DNA of 64,000 nucleotides from Palsa-504 sp963739135 (GCA_963739135.1 CAVTZG010000007.1:186001-250000), one strand, 5' to 3'; shown: positions 53,401 through 62,770, counted from the first letter of the stretch. A program made the numbers and translations. Notes: generated by a model from the letters alone, not told the origin.

Positions 53401-53814
53401 TTAAGCGGGCTGATCTCCCGGTGTTTTGCCCGTTTCGGCCTGGTTCGCCGGCCGGGGGCTGGTCCCGGCTTCGCCGGGCTGGTCTTGCGGCGGTCCGGGT
53501 GCTGGGGGCTGTCCGGCGAGCTTGATGGAGACGGCTTCGAGTTCGGTGATGAGCTGGCGCAGGCGGCGGTGGGCGGCGAAGTAGGGGCGGAGCCGGTCGG
53601 CTTCTTCAGCGGTGAGGGTCTTGGTGATGGAGCGGGCGCCGGCTTTGCGGGTCCAGGTGGGGTAGGGGCCGTGCAGGACCGGCGGGGTGGCGTGGCAGTG
53701 GCAGCCGGGCCGCTGGCAGCGGGTGGTGCGGCTGGTGAGCGAGCCGGGCAGGGTGATGCCGATCCGGGCGAGCTCGGCCTGGATCTGCTGGTGGCGGCGG
53801 GCCGGGTCGTCCAT
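53401..53814 (-). CDS. DUF6788 family protein (second copy)
   Basis: A 137-residue member of the same family as the gene at 210-560. The signature is RCQRPGCHCH then HGPYPTWTRK, with Cys-x4-Cys-x-Cys, followed by ITKTLTAEEADRLRPYF and a helical tail ending in a Pro/Gln-rich stretch. ATG 53814 is used, since the codons before it do not fit the family. It is divergent from the tyrosine-recombinase-like gene at 53888, leaving 73 bases for shared regulation. Confidence 0.75.
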   Translation of the reverse strand: MDDPARRHQQIQAELARIGITLPGSLTSRTTRCQRPGCHCHATPPVLHGPYPTWTRKAGARSITKTLTAEEADRLRPYFAAHRRLRQLITELEAVSIKLAGQPPAPGPPQDQPGEAGTSPRPANQAETGKTPGDQPA

Positions 53815-53887
53815 GGTGACAGGATTCCTTATCCGCCGCGCCGGCGGCATCCCCCGGTCTCATGCTTGAGGTCATTATATTTCAATC

Positions 53888-54742
53888 ATGGCCGTCCCTG
53901 CCGGGGATGATACGGCGGGCGCGGGCGTGCGGATGCTGCCGGCAGGCAGGGTGACCGCCCCCGCGCTGCGCGGGCTGTCCCGGTTCGCGGATACCCGGGG
54001 ACTCCCGGCCAGCCGGGAGTCCCTGCTGGACTACGACGTGATCGAGGCGTTCTGCGTGGCCGGCCTGACCGGCCGGGCGTCCTCCACCCGGGGCACCTAC
54101 CGGTCGGCGCTGTACCGGCTCGCCGAAGCGGCGGGCGGCCCGGCGGGGCAGCGGGCAACGCCGTTCCCGGGGGCGAAGGCGCCGCCGCCGTACTCGCGGG
54201 CGGAGCGGGCGGAGCTGGCCGCGGTCGCGGCCGCGCAGCGCGGCCCGGCGAAACGCTCCTCCGCGCTGGCGCTGATCGTGTTCGGGATCGGGGCGGGGCT
54301 GCGGCCCGGCGAGCTGGTGGCGCTGCGCGGCAGTGACGTCTTCCGGCACGGCCGCCAGGTGATGGTCCGGGTCAGCGGGCCGTCGGCGCGGGTGGTGCCG
54401 GTCACCTCGCGTTACGCCGGCCGCGCCGGGGAGCTGGCCCGCCACGCCGGCAGCGATTTCGTGTTCCGCCCCGGCCCGGCCGGCCGGTCCTATAAGAACT
54501 TCGTCACCAACTTCGCCCGGAACCTGGCCGCCGACCCGGCCGCACCGGGACTGTCGATGCGCCGCGCCCGGTCCAGCTTCATCTGCGACCATCTGGCCGC
54601 GGGCACCCCGGTCCCGGTGCTGCTCGCGGTCACCGGGATCGCCGAGGCCGGGTCGCTGGCCCGCTACGCCCGCCACGTGCCGGGCATCAGCTCCTCCACC
54701 GGCGCCCTGCGGGCCCGCTGGCGCGCGGAGGCCGGCCCGTGA
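53888..54742 (+). CDS. Tyrosine-recombinase-like protein coupled to a transposase
   Basis: A 284-residue protein. Residues 25-80 form a core-binding-like helical domain (LSRFADTRGL, TRGTYRSALYRLAE). The catalytic-like domain has GAGLRPGELVALRGSDV with Arg139 (box I), SMRRARSSFICDHLAAG with Arg225-228 (box II, but without the usual His), and ARYARHV with Tyr260 (nucleophile position). So Arg, Arg and Tyr are kept while the box II and III His are not. Its TGA overlaps the GTG of the DDE transposase gene (GTGA at 54739-54742), so the two proteins are translationally coupled and probably act together. Confidence 0.7.
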   Translation: MAVPAGDDTAGAGVRMLPAGRVTAPALRGLSRFADTRGLPASRESLLDYDVIEAFCVAGLTGRASSTRGTYRSALYRLAEAAGGPAGQRATPFPGAKAPPPYSRAERAELAAVAAAQRGPAKRSSALALIVFGIGAGLRPGELVALRGSDVFRHGRQVMVRVSGPSARVVPVTSRYAGRAGELARHAGSDFVFRPGPAGRSYKNFVTNFARNLAADPAAPGLSMRRARSSFICDHLAAGTPVPVLLAVTGIAEAGSLARYARHVPGISSSTGALRARWRAEAGP

Positions 54743-56379
54743 CCGCCGCCGGCCTGACCCTGCCCCCCGCCGGCGGCGCCGCCAGCGACACGACGGCCGC
54801 CTTCGCCGCCGAGCTGGTTGACCGCTCCGGCAAGGCCCCGGTCATCGAGGCGGCGCTGGCCCACCGCACCGGGCGGCCCCGGCCGCTGCCGGCGCGCGCC
54901 GTGCTGACCGCGCTGCTGTGCCTGGCCCTCGATGACCGGCCGCTGTTCCTGACCGAGGCCACCCGGCTGCTGTTCTGCCAGCTATCTCCTGCCTCCCGCC
55001 GGCTGCTCGGCGTGCCGGGCACCGCCGACACCGAGCAGGCGTTCCTGGCCGCCTACCGCCGGGTCCGGTACTGCTTCCACGCGATCGTGTCCGTCGCTGA
55101 CCCCTCACCGTTGCCGAAAAACCGGCGGCTGACCGCCGGCGAGCTCAAGGCCCGCACCAAGCCGATGACCCCCGATCACGCCACCGCGGCCCGGGACCGG
55201 CTCGAGACGCTGGTCAACGCGCTGCTGGAAGCCAGCGTCTCGGTCCTCACCCAGGACGAGCGCGCCGCCTTCGACGGCGGCACTGCCCTGGACGCCACCC
55301 CGGTGCCGCTGTTTTCCCGCGGCCCGTCCACGCGCACCGGCTTGTCGGCCAGCGACCCCGACGGCGGCTGGTACGTCCGCGAAGGCGACCACCGTGAGCG
55401 CGAGGACGACAAGGGCAAGCCGCTGCGCAAGATCGCCTGGGCGCTGGAAGCCACCATCGCCACCACCGCACGGCCGCCCGGCGCCCCGCCCGCGCACCCC
55501 AACCTCGCCATCGGCCTGGCCATGACCCGGCCCGGCCAAGACCCCGGCGGCACCGGCGCCCGGGTCCTGGCATCAGCCGCCGCCCGCGGCCACAAAACCG
55601 GCTGGCTCGGCTACGACCGCGCCTACACCCAGGCGCTCCCCGGACGCTTCCAGCTGCCCGCCCGCGCGCTGGGCTATAAGCCCGTCATGGACTACCGCGA
55701 CGACCAGCTCGGCATCCAGGCCAACAGCCAGGGAGCGCTGCTGGTCGAGGGAACCTGGTACTGCCCCGCCCTGCCCGAGCCGCTGATCACCACGACCACC
55801 CGGCTGCGCGGCCACGCCATCACCCGCGAGCTGTATGACCAGCAGATCACCGCCCGGGCCTGCTACCGGCTCAAGCGCAAAGACGGGCCCGACGCCGACG
55901 GCTATCAGCGGCTGTCCTGCCCCGCCACCGGCAGCCACCCGGGGCTGATCTGCCCGGTGCGCCAGGCCTCGGCCTCACCGCGCGACGGACGGCCCAAGGT
56001 CCTCCAGCCCCCGCCAGAACCACCCAGGCTCTGCCGGCAGACCGCGATCACCATCGCCCCGGACATCGGCGCCCGCTACCGCCAGGACCTGCCCTACGGC
56101 AGCCCCACCTGGCACGCCCGCTACGCCACCTTGCGGAACACCATCGAAGGCCTCAACGGCTACGCCAAAGACCCCGCCCACCAGGCCCTGGCCCAGCCCG
56201 GCCGCCGCCGCGTCCGCGGCATCGCCGCCCAGTCAATCTTCACCGCGCTGCTGCTGATCGCCGCCAACATCCGCAAGATCCGCGGCTGGCGAGCGCTCAC
56301 CGCCAGCGGCAAAACCTGCACCACCCGGCGAGCACCACGACGGCGAGCCAGCCTGAGCGACTACCTCCCAGACGGCTGA
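54739..56379 (+). CDS. DDE-type transposase-like protein of an unusual family
   Basis: A 546-residue protein. The N-terminal 120 residues are helical (LVDRSGKAPVIEAALAHRTG, RAVLTALLCLALDDRPLFLTEA). The catalytic core has GGTALDATPVPLFSRG (first Asp), TGWLGYDRAYTQAL (second Asp) and TLRNTIEGLNGYAKD (Glu), in the spacing of IS1182/IS4-like transposases, with a long insert between the second Asp and the Glu. A C-terminal helix FTALLLIAANIRKIRG follows. It is not one of the common IS families I can name. It is coupled to the tyrosine-recombinase-like gene upstream. No terminal inverted repeats were found. Confidence 0.7.
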   Translation: MTAAGLTLPPAGGAASDTTAAFAAELVDRSGKAPVIEAALAHRTGRPRPLPARAVLTALLCLALDDRPLFLTEATRLLFCQLSPASRRLLGVPGTADTEQAFLAAYRRVRYCFHAIVSVADPSPLPKNRRLTAGELKARTKPMTPDHATAARDRLETLVNALLEASVSVLTQDERAAFDGGTALDATPVPLFSRGPSTRTGLSASDPDGGWYVREGDHREREDDKGKPLRKIAWALEATIATTARPPGAPPAHPNLAIGLAMTRPGQDPGGTGARVLASAAARGHKTGWLGYDRAYTQALPGRFQLPARALGYKPVMDYRDDQLGIQANSQGALLVEGTWYCPALPEPLITTTTRLRGHAITRELYDQQITARACYRLKRKDGPDADGYQRLSCPATGSHPGLICPVRQASASPRDGRPKVLQPPPEPPRLCRQTAITIAPDIGARYRQDLPYGSPTWHARYATLRNTIEGLNGYAKDPAHQALAQPGRRRVRGIAAQSIFTALLLIAANIRKIRGWRALTASGKTCTTRRAPRRRASLSDYLPDG

Positions 56380-56913
56380 CCGGCGCACACCCCAGGCGCC
56401 ACCGGTCATCTTCACCCAGCCGGGCAAAGCACGCCCCACGCCGGCCGGGCAGCCCGGCAACAGGCCACCGGAGACCATCGTAAGAGGAAGGTTGTCAAGC
56501 CGGCGGGCGTGAATATTGCGGTGTTGCTGGTCAGAGGGGCTAGCGAGATGGCCTGGCCCGGAGTTACGGATGGTGGTCGCGGGCGGGCGTGGTTTCTGCG
56601 GGCATGGCGGGATGGCCGGGCGGGTCCTAGCCGCCCGGCTGGGGTTCTGCGTGTTCTGCCTTGTTCCGTCCCGGTGTGCGGTGTCCTGCCGCGCCGTGCG
56701 TCTCTACGTAGCATCAACCGGGTTCTCCCTGGTGCCGTGGGGTGCGCGGCCCGGGTCCCGACAGCGCGCAATCGAGCTCGGTGCACGGTGCGGCGGGACT
56801 GCCCGTGGTCTCCGGCGAGCTGCGTGGCTCTTCGCCTGTGCGGGCTCGTTCCGCCGCCGGGGGGAAAGTCGTTCCGGGCAGCCGCGGGGCCGGCCCGGCG
56901 AGGATGGGCTACC
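56380..56913. other. Gap between the DDE transposase and the IS110 element
   Basis: 534 bases, probably the 3' flank of the IS110 element and the tail of the previous module. No gene is supported; long frames are shadows without family features. Confidence 0.4.
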
Positions 56914-58275
56914 TCACGCGGCCGCCGCGATGGTCACGGTGGCGGGCCGGGCGGGGATGACCCCGGCCGCGATGCGGGCATCCCATGCCTGCCGCCGGGT
57001 GATCACGGCCCACAGCCAGCGCAGCAGGGTCGCCGCGCACGCGACCCGCGCCTGCCCGTCAGCAAGCCGGTTACCGTCCCGGCCGGTCAGGTGCGCGTAC
57101 TTGGCGGACAGGACCCGGTTGTGGCGCAGCGCGCCCCAGACCGCGCGCCAGGCCGCTGACCGCAGGCCCGGCCGGCCGCGGCGGGAGATCCGGGTCTGCC
57201 CGGTCATGGTGGCCGAGGTGCGCTCGGACGGGTTCAGCCCGGCATGCTTGACCACGGCCCGCCCGGAAGTGAACCGGCGCGGATCCCCGGTCTCGGCCAA
57301 GATCACCGCGGCGCTGAGGGCCGACATCCCGTCGATGCTGGTCACCAGCGCGGTCAAGCCCAGCTCGCCCATCATCGCGGTCATCCGGTCCTCGGTGTCG
57401 GCCAGCCGCGCCCGCAGCGCCCGCCAGTCTCCCAGCAGCAGGTGCACCCGCTCCAGCGCGCCGCGCCGCTGCGCGGCCACCCCGCCGGCATCGGCTAGCG
57501 CCTCCCACACGTTCCTGGCGATGGAATGCCGGATGAGCTTGCCGCCCCAGCGGGGCAGCTCCCGGCGGATCGCGGCGACGAACCGGTCATAGCCCATCTT
57601 CCGCAGCCGGGCCGGGTTCCCGTTGCACCGGTCGGTGATCACCGCCATCGCGGCCAGCCAGGTCACCGATTCCAGCGGCCGGGCCGCCGCGCCCAGCGGC
57701 GCCGGCCACGCGCACCCCAGCAGGTCACCGGCCTGCTGCATGCACGCAGTCACGTCCGCCACCAGGGCGAACCGGCGCGCCCCCAGATGCCGCAGCCGCG
57801 CCCAGTCCTCACCCGCCCGCTCAGGCAGGTAGCACTCCAGCCGGACCACGAGCTTGCCGATCAGGTACGCATCCCGGTGATCCGTCTTGTCCCGCGTGTA
57901 GTCATCGCTCTCCCGCGCCCGGGCTACCGCCAGCGGCTGCACGCACACGAACCCGTGCCCGGCCGCGTCCGCCAGCCCCATCAGCGCCTTCCACCGGTGC
58001 CCGGTCGGCTCGCACGCCACCGTCAGCCCGGCGAACCCGGCCCGGGCAGCCTGACCCGCCGCCCATTCCAGCAGGCCGCCCAGCTGGTACGCCTTCGCCT
58101 TAACGATCTTGCGGGCCAGCACCCGCCCCTCATGATCAACCAGCACCGCAGCCTGCTTATCCTCACCCAGGTCCGCCGCCAGCACCGCCCGGTCCCGCCG
58201 CACCACCCCCCGCACCGCGGCGATCCGCCGGTTCCGGTTCCGGTCCCCCCGCGTCAACCCGCTACCCTGAGCCAC
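56914..58275 (-). CDS. IS110-family transposase (DEDD)
   Basis: A 453-residue transposase. The N-terminal RuvC-like DEDD domain shows LAADLGEDKQAAVLVDHEG, GLTVACEPTGHRW (Glu), DKTDHRDAYLIGKL (Asp-Asp), and the C-terminal Tnp_20 domain has LVTSIDGMSALSAAVILAETGDPRRF and HAGLNPSE, with the serine-containing motif that attacks DNA. GTG 58275 is chosen because GCAGGAGGACG lies six bases upstream; longer starts overlap the hairpin. It is intact and probably still active. Confidence 0.85.
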   Translation of the reverse strand: MAQGSGLTRGDRNRNRRIAAVRGVVRRDRAVLAADLGEDKQAAVLVDHEGRVLARKIVKAKAYQLGGLLEWAAGQAARAGFAGLTVACEPTGHRWKALMGLADAAGHGFVCVQPLAVARARESDDYTRDKTDHRDAYLIGKLVVRLECYLPERAGEDWARLRHLGARRFALVADVTACMQQAGDLLGCAWPAPLGAAARPLESVTWLAAMAVITDRCNGNPARLRKMGYDRFVAAIRRELPRWGGKLIRHSIARNVWEALADAGGVAAQRRGALERVHLLLGDWRALRARLADTEDRMTAMMGELGLTALVTSIDGMSALSAAVILAETGDPRRFTSGRAVVKHAGLNPSERTSATMTGQTRISRRGRPGLRSAAWRAVWGALRHNRVLSAKYAHLTGRDGNRLADGQARVACAATLLRWLWAVITRRQAWDARIAAGVIPARPATVTIAAAA

Positions 58276-58332
58276 GAACGTCCTCCTGCTGTCTTGGGAT
58301 CTGAAGCCCGTCATCACATCAGGAGGACGTTC
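58276..58332 (-). promoter_or_regulatory. RBS-sequestering hairpin at the IS110 start
   Basis: CAGGAGGACGTTC, just before the GTG on the minus strand, is the exact inverse of GAACGTCCTCCTG 31 bases upstream (plus-strand 58276-58288 and 58320-58332). A transcript reading in from outside would fold the ribosome binding site into a 13-bp stem, blocking translation; transcripts starting inside would not. Confidence 0.7.
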
Positions 58333-59561
58333 CTTCAGCAACCCGAACAAAGCCAACAGGTAGTTACTACGCCTGAACTAGCTCACACGGGTGCGCGAGC
58401 CAAAGTCAGACCCTCGCGCGATACTCAGAAACGGTCACCGATGCAGTTCTGTCGGCACGACACCGGCAGTTCTGTCGGTAACCCTTGGTGTCCGAGGGGG
58501 GACTTGAGCTCACAGCGCCCCGCATGCATGCGGGTCCATCCGAGGGCACGGAAAGTCAGGCTGAGCAGGACGTATGGGCATAGGTTGCGATGGTCAGGGC
58601 AGGAGATGGCGTTGCGGAGGGGTGTCGCGGATGTCGTATCTGTAGCCGTCCATCAGCAGCCACCGGACCGGCGCGCCGTCGGGGGACAGCAGGGCGGGGC
58701 CGACGCCGTCGGTGCCTTGAGCCCACGCGGGCACGGCAGGTTCAGGATCGGTGCCCCGGGAGCGGGGGATGACCTGCCGTTTTGCGGGCAACACAAAACC
58801 AACACAACTCCCGGGTTCCGGGGAAGATCAACACGCGGACAACACGGACAAAACGGTACTGTCCGGCACCCGACGGCACGCTTGCTAAAATGACCGTGTT
58901 AGCCCATGGAAGCCCTCATGCAGGTCAAACGGGCTGACAACATCTCAGGCACCCGCGAACCCCGGCTATGACAGACCTTCTGTTAACCGGCAGGTTATAG
59001 GTTCGAGTCCTATCGCGGGAGCTTTCTAATCTGGTCCCTGACCAGCGGAGATGCTTAAGGGTCGACGTTACGGGTGTGACTGATGGGGCCTGTTAGTTGT
59101 GGGGATCTTGGCCTACTGCCAGGGTTTCGCGTCGCGCAAGGATCCGTGTGCCGTGGGGGCTGGTGCCCTGCGGACGGGGTGCGGACAGCGTGAAGTGCCT
59201 GGTCAGAGCCGTTAACCTCGTCCGGTCTGCGGGATCGGGGTGCTGGCCCGGGCATTGGGGCGCGGGCGGGCGAGCCGGGTCCGGCGTCAATGACCTGCCG
59301 GGCTGGAACCGGCCTGTCATCCGGGTCGCCTGCGGCCGGGGCGGTGGCCGTGAATTCGCGGGAGCACGCTGACGGCGGAACCTCGTACGCGCATTGCCGG
59401 CCTGGGCGTGGACGTCACAGCGGGCCGAGATGGGGACATGCAGGCATCGGGATGCACGGCCTGGTCGCGTTTGGGGACTCAACGGATCCGCAGACGGAGA
59501 CTGCGCCGCCGGATGACCCTGCACCGAGGTGTCCGTGCAGCGGGGAACCTCACTGGCGAGC
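58333..59561. other. Non-coding region: possible bridge-RNA locus and tRNA-Asn remnant
   Basis: The first 150 bases lie 5' to the IS110 transposase, where IS110 elements encode their guide (bridge) RNA; a direct repeat GGCAGTTCTGTCGG/GCAGTTCTGTCGG lies at 58442-58480. A short minus-strand frame (58594-58794) with an integrase-like start is not convincing. The tRNA-Asn half is at 58980-59021. Confidence 0.45.
58980..59021 (+). other. 3' half of tRNA-Asn(GTT): attachment-site remnant
   Basis: From anticodon loop CTGTTAA (anticodon GTT), it reads CCGGC (3' anticodon stem), AGGTT, ATAGG-TTCGAGT-CCTAT (a perfect T arm), CGCGGGA (acceptor 3' strand) and G. The 5' side (ACCTT before the loop) cannot pair with CCGGC, so no 5' half exists. 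The 42-nt extent equals that of the tRNA-Ala remnant at 34881, beginning at the same tRNA position. Confidence 0.7.
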
Positions 59562-59614
59562 AATACTTGGCTGGTGAATACTTCCAGTCAAGATAGTATC
59601 GTGTAAAGAAGTAT
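59562..59614 (+). promoter_or_regulatory. Repeated AATACTT boxes in an AT-rich promoter region
   Basis: AATACTT occurs at 59562-59568 and 59577-59583 (15-bp spacing), and inverted as GAAGTAT at 59608-59614; ATACTTC/GAAGTAT form a 7-bp inverted repeat. A TAGTAT box lies at 59594-59599. The stretch is much richer in A/T than its surroundings and directly precedes the ATPase gene. Confidence 0.5.
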
Positions 59615-59640
59615 CTATGGGAATAGTCTTAGGGGCAGTT

Positions 59641-61053
59641 ATGGCGGGCTTCGTGGGACGGCGGCGCGAGCTGGCTCGGCTTGACGGGATGCTCGCTGAG
59701 GTCCGGGAACTGGTTGGCTCTGCCCGGCCCGGCAGGTGTGTCATTGTCCGGGGGCGTCGGCGGATTGGCAAGTCCGCGCTCGTTGAGGAGTTCATCGAGC
59801 ATCAGCGGGTGCCGAGCGTGTTCTATACCGCTGAGATCGGGTTCGGCGGCGAGCCGCTGCGAGAGTTCGGCGAGGCAGTGCGTATCTCGGGGCTGCGCGA
59901 CGCGCAGGTGTTCGGGGAGGCGGTGCCGGGGAACTGGGCCGCGGCGCTCCGCCAGCTGGCGGGAGTGCTCCCCGACGACGGGCCGAGCATCGTCGTCCTG
60001 GATGAACTTCCCTATCTGATGGATCCCGACGGGGCGTTCGAGAGCGTGCTGCAGCGCTCATGGGACCGGGAGCTGTCCCGCAAGCCGGTGCTGCTCATCC
60101 TGGTGGGGTCTGACCTGTCGATGATGGAGGCGCTCACCTCCTATGGCCGTCCGTTCCACCAGCGCGGCACGCAGCTGAAGGTAGGACCGCTGAATCCGGC
60201 TGATGTCGCGGTGATGGCCGGGCTATCCGCAGCCGAGGCTTTCGACGCGGCCCTGGTCACCGGGGGCCTGCCGATCGTTTGCGCGCGGTGGCGGCACGGC
60301 GAGGACACGCGGTCCTTCCTAGCGCGAGAGCTGGCCAACCCGGTGAGCCCGCTTGTGGTTTCCGCCCAGCTCTCGCTCGCGGCGGAGTTCCCGGACCAGG
60401 CACAGGCACGGATGGTCTTGGCCGCGATCGGCAGCGGAGAACGGACCTTCACCAACATCGCCCGTGCCGCCGGGGGCATCGCCCATTCCACCCTGACCCG
60501 CGCTGCTGAGCTTCTGATCAGCAAAGGCGTCGTGGCAGGGGAACTGCCGGTCAGTCTTTCGCCGTCGAAGGAACGCCGATACCGGATCACCGACTCCTAC
60601 CTGCGGTTCTGGCTCGCCTTCCTCGGCCCGCACCTAGCCGAGGTGGACCGGATGCGCTCGGACCTGACACTGGCCCGGATCGAGCGGAGCTGGACTGACT
60701 GGCGTGGCCGTGCCGTCGAGCCACTTGTCCGCGAAGCGCTCGCGCGCCTGCTGCCCGCCCAGAGCATCCCCGCCGCGCCGGTGATCGGCGGTTACTGGAC
60801 GCGCAGCAACGACGTCGAGATCAACATCGTCGGCGCTGACCGGAGACCTGTCGCCCAGCAGTTGCTGTTCCTCGGCTCAGTCAAGTGGCTGGAGACAGGC
60901 CAGTTCGACGCCCACGACCTCGTAGCGCTCCAGCGCCACCGGGACCGGGTCACCGCCGACCCCGTCCCGCTCATCGCTGTCTCCCGCTCCGGAACATCCA
61001 CCACGCACGTAGACGCCGCCTTCACCCCAGCCGACCTGGTAGCGGCCTGGTAA
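59641..61053 (+). CDS. ATPase with DUF234-type C-terminal domain
   Basis: A 470-residue ATP-binding protein of the archaeal ATPase/STAND-like group: FVGRRRELARLDGML, Walker A RGRRRIGKSA (38-47), Walker B IVVLDELPYL (117-126), then a winged-helix part (TRAAELLISKGVVAGELP, RYRITDSYLRFWLAFL) and the DUF234 region (VEINIVGADRR, LGSVKW), a nuclease-like fold with possible Asp/Glu/Lys site. ATG 59641 follows GGGGCAGTT; ATG 59617 is the alternative. The function is unknown; related proteins occur in mobile and defence-rich regions. Confidence 0.8.
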   Translation: MAGFVGRRRELARLDGMLAEVRELVGSARPGRCVIVRGRRRIGKSALVEEFIEHQRVPSVFYTAEIGFGGEPLREFGEAVRISGLRDAQVFGEAVPGNWAAALRQLAGVLPDDGPSIVVLDELPYLMDPDGAFESVLQRSWDRELSRKPVLLILVGSDLSMMEALTSYGRPFHQRGTQLKVGPLNPADVAVMAGLSAAEAFDAALVTGGLPIVCARWRHGEDTRSFLARELANPVSPLVVSAQLSLAAEFPDQAQARMVLAAIGSGERTFTNIARAAGGIAHSTLTRAAELLISKGVVAGELPVSLSPSKERRYRITDSYLRFWLAFLGPHLAEVDRMRSDLTLARIERSWTDWRGRAVEPLVREALARLLPAQSIPAAPVIGGYWTRSNDVEINIVGADRRPVAQQLLFLGSVKWLETGQFDAHDLVALQRHRDRVTADPVPLIAVSRSGTSTTHVDAAFTPADLVAAW

Positions 61054-61594
61054 ACCGCCCGCCGAGCTGTGCGCGACCGCCAGGGCGGCTTCCGGTCGCT
61101 GTGGCCTTGAGCGGCGCCGATTCGCTCCGGGCGACGCAAGCAAGATATCAGTCACGCTGTGTAACCAGAGCTGGTCGGGCTAGCGTCCGAGATCCGCCGT
61201 TATGGTCGATAGCCCGATCATCGGGTTGGATGCCTTAAGTCGCGCACGGTGCGGCACGTGCTAGCAGGCGTTAGTCGTCTCCGCGGATCTGTCGTCTGGC
61301 TTCGCTACCGCGTGCTGCTTGAAGTGCGGACCGTGCCCTGGGCAGCGCCCGCGGTTGGTTGTCTGGCTGCGCCGCGTCGTGATCGTCTCTACTGCGGCTC
61401 TGCGTGACCGGCAAGGTGAATCCTGGCGCGGCATTTACGTATCTACTGGTGGCAGGCGGCCTCCGAGCCTACAAGGGCAGCGCGGTAACGAGGTATCGGC
61501 AAGCTGACACCAGCAGTGTCTGCCAGATTACTGACGGCGACTTCCAGGTCGGCCAAGCTGATGGCAGTTCTCAACCAGGCAGGGAGAGGCTTGA
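61054..61594. other. Gap before the esterase gene
   Basis: 540 bases with no gene that I can support. The leader with AGGGAGAGG lies at its end. Confidence 0.4.
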
Positions 61595-62770
61595 ATGCTA
61601 GAGCCTCAGAGCACGACGCTATTCGTCCTTCTGATACTGATCTTCGGCGCGCTGATATGGCGGGCGCTGGCGGCCCGTCGCGCGGCGTTCCGTGTCCTGG
61701 CCGGGTGCCTGGCCTTCGTTCCGGCCATGGCGTTCGGAGTCCTGGCCGTCAACAAGTACTACGACTACTACCAGACCTGGGGCGCGCTGATAGCAGACCT
61801 CACGAACCAAGGCGTCGATGCGGCGTCCCAGGTGCCCGCGGTCACGTTCGCCTCCGGCCCGCAGCCGGCCACGCTCGACGGCAGCCGTGGCCGCCTTCTG
61901 CAGGCGCAGCAGCAGGGATACCTGGTGCGGCTGATGGTGACCGGCCCGCGCAGCCACCTCACCAGGGTGGTGTACGTCTATCTGCCGCCGCAGTACTTCG
62001 AGCCGGCTTACCGTGCGTACCGGTTCCCCGTGATCGAGCTCATCCACGGCCAGCCCGGCGAGCCGCAGGACTGGATCACCGTGGTCGGCGTGACGCATAC
62101 CTTTGACACCCTGCTGGAGGACAAGGCCGCTCAGCCCGCCGTCCTGGTCATGCCGGACGCGAACGGCGGCAGGGCAATCTCGCTGCAGTGCCTCAACCAG
62201 GCGGGCGGCCCGCAGGACCTGACCTACCTGGCGGTGGACCTGCCGGCGCAGATTACGCGCATGCTGCGGGTGCAGCCGCCGGGCAGCGCATGGGGCGTGG
62301 CCGGCTATTCCGAGGGCGGGTTCTGCGCCGCCAACATGGCCCTGCGCTACCCGGACCGGTACGGGTCCGCCGGCGTGCTCAGCGGCTACTTCAAGCCGTC
62401 CGGCAACCAGCTGGCTGACCCGAGCCGCCTGGTCAGCCCGTTCAACGGCAACATCAGGCTGGAAGAACAGAACACCCCGCTGGACGAGATCCAGGAGCTG
62501 CCCGCGGCCGCGGTCATCCCCCGGTTCTGGCTGGCCTCGGGGGCGGCCGACCAGCAGGGCGTGGCTGACGCCGAGGGCTTCTGGCAGGAGCTGCGAGTGC
62601 GGCAGCCGGACGTGCCGCTGACGCTCACCCCGGGGGCCGGACACACCCTGGCCGCGTGGCGCGCAGAGGTCCCGTCGATGCTCACCTGGATGACCCCGGG
62701 CCTGGCCCGCGCGGCCCACGAGCAAGCTGGTACGCAGCCGGGGCAGACCCCGATCCTGGCCGCGCGGTGA
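61595..62770 (+). CDS. Membrane-anchored esterase (antigen-85/esterase D family)
   Basis: A 391-residue protein. Two N-terminal transmembrane helices (TTLFVLLILIFGALIWRAL, about 7-25; FRVLAGCLAFVPAMAFGVLAV, about 32-52) anchor the enzyme, which faces outward. The alpha/beta hydrolase domain has the family pattern RVVYVYLPP, FPVIELIHGQPG, VLVMPDANGG, the nucleophile in VAGYSEGGFCA (Ser239) and GAGHTLAAWR with the catalytic His. Similar enzymes act on mycolyl or other esters. AGGGAGAGGCTTG precedes the ATG. Confidence 0.88.
   Translation: MLEPQSTTLFVLLILIFGALIWRALAARRAAFRVLAGCLAFVPAMAFGVLAVNKYYDYYQTWGALIADLTNQGVDAASQVPAVTFASGPQPATLDGSRGRLLQAQQQGYLVRLMVTGPRSHLTRVVYVYLPPQYFEPAYRAYRFPVIELIHGQPGEPQDWITVVGVTHTFDTLLEDKAAQPAVLVMPDANGGRAISLQCLNQAGGPQDLTYLAVDLPAQITRMLRVQPPGSAWGVAGYSEGGFCAANMALRYPDRYGSAGVLSGYFKPSGNQLADPSRLVSPFNGNIRLEEQNTPLDEIQELPAAAVIPRFWLASGAADQQGVADAEGFWQELRVRQPDVPLTLTPGAGHTLAAWRAEVPSMLTWMTPGLARAAHEQAGTQPGQTPILAAR

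Noticed and set aside
58594..58794. Small minus-strand frame resembling an integrase N-terminus
   Set aside because: Only about 40 residues look protein-like and no catalytic part follows; similarity too weak to report as a gene.
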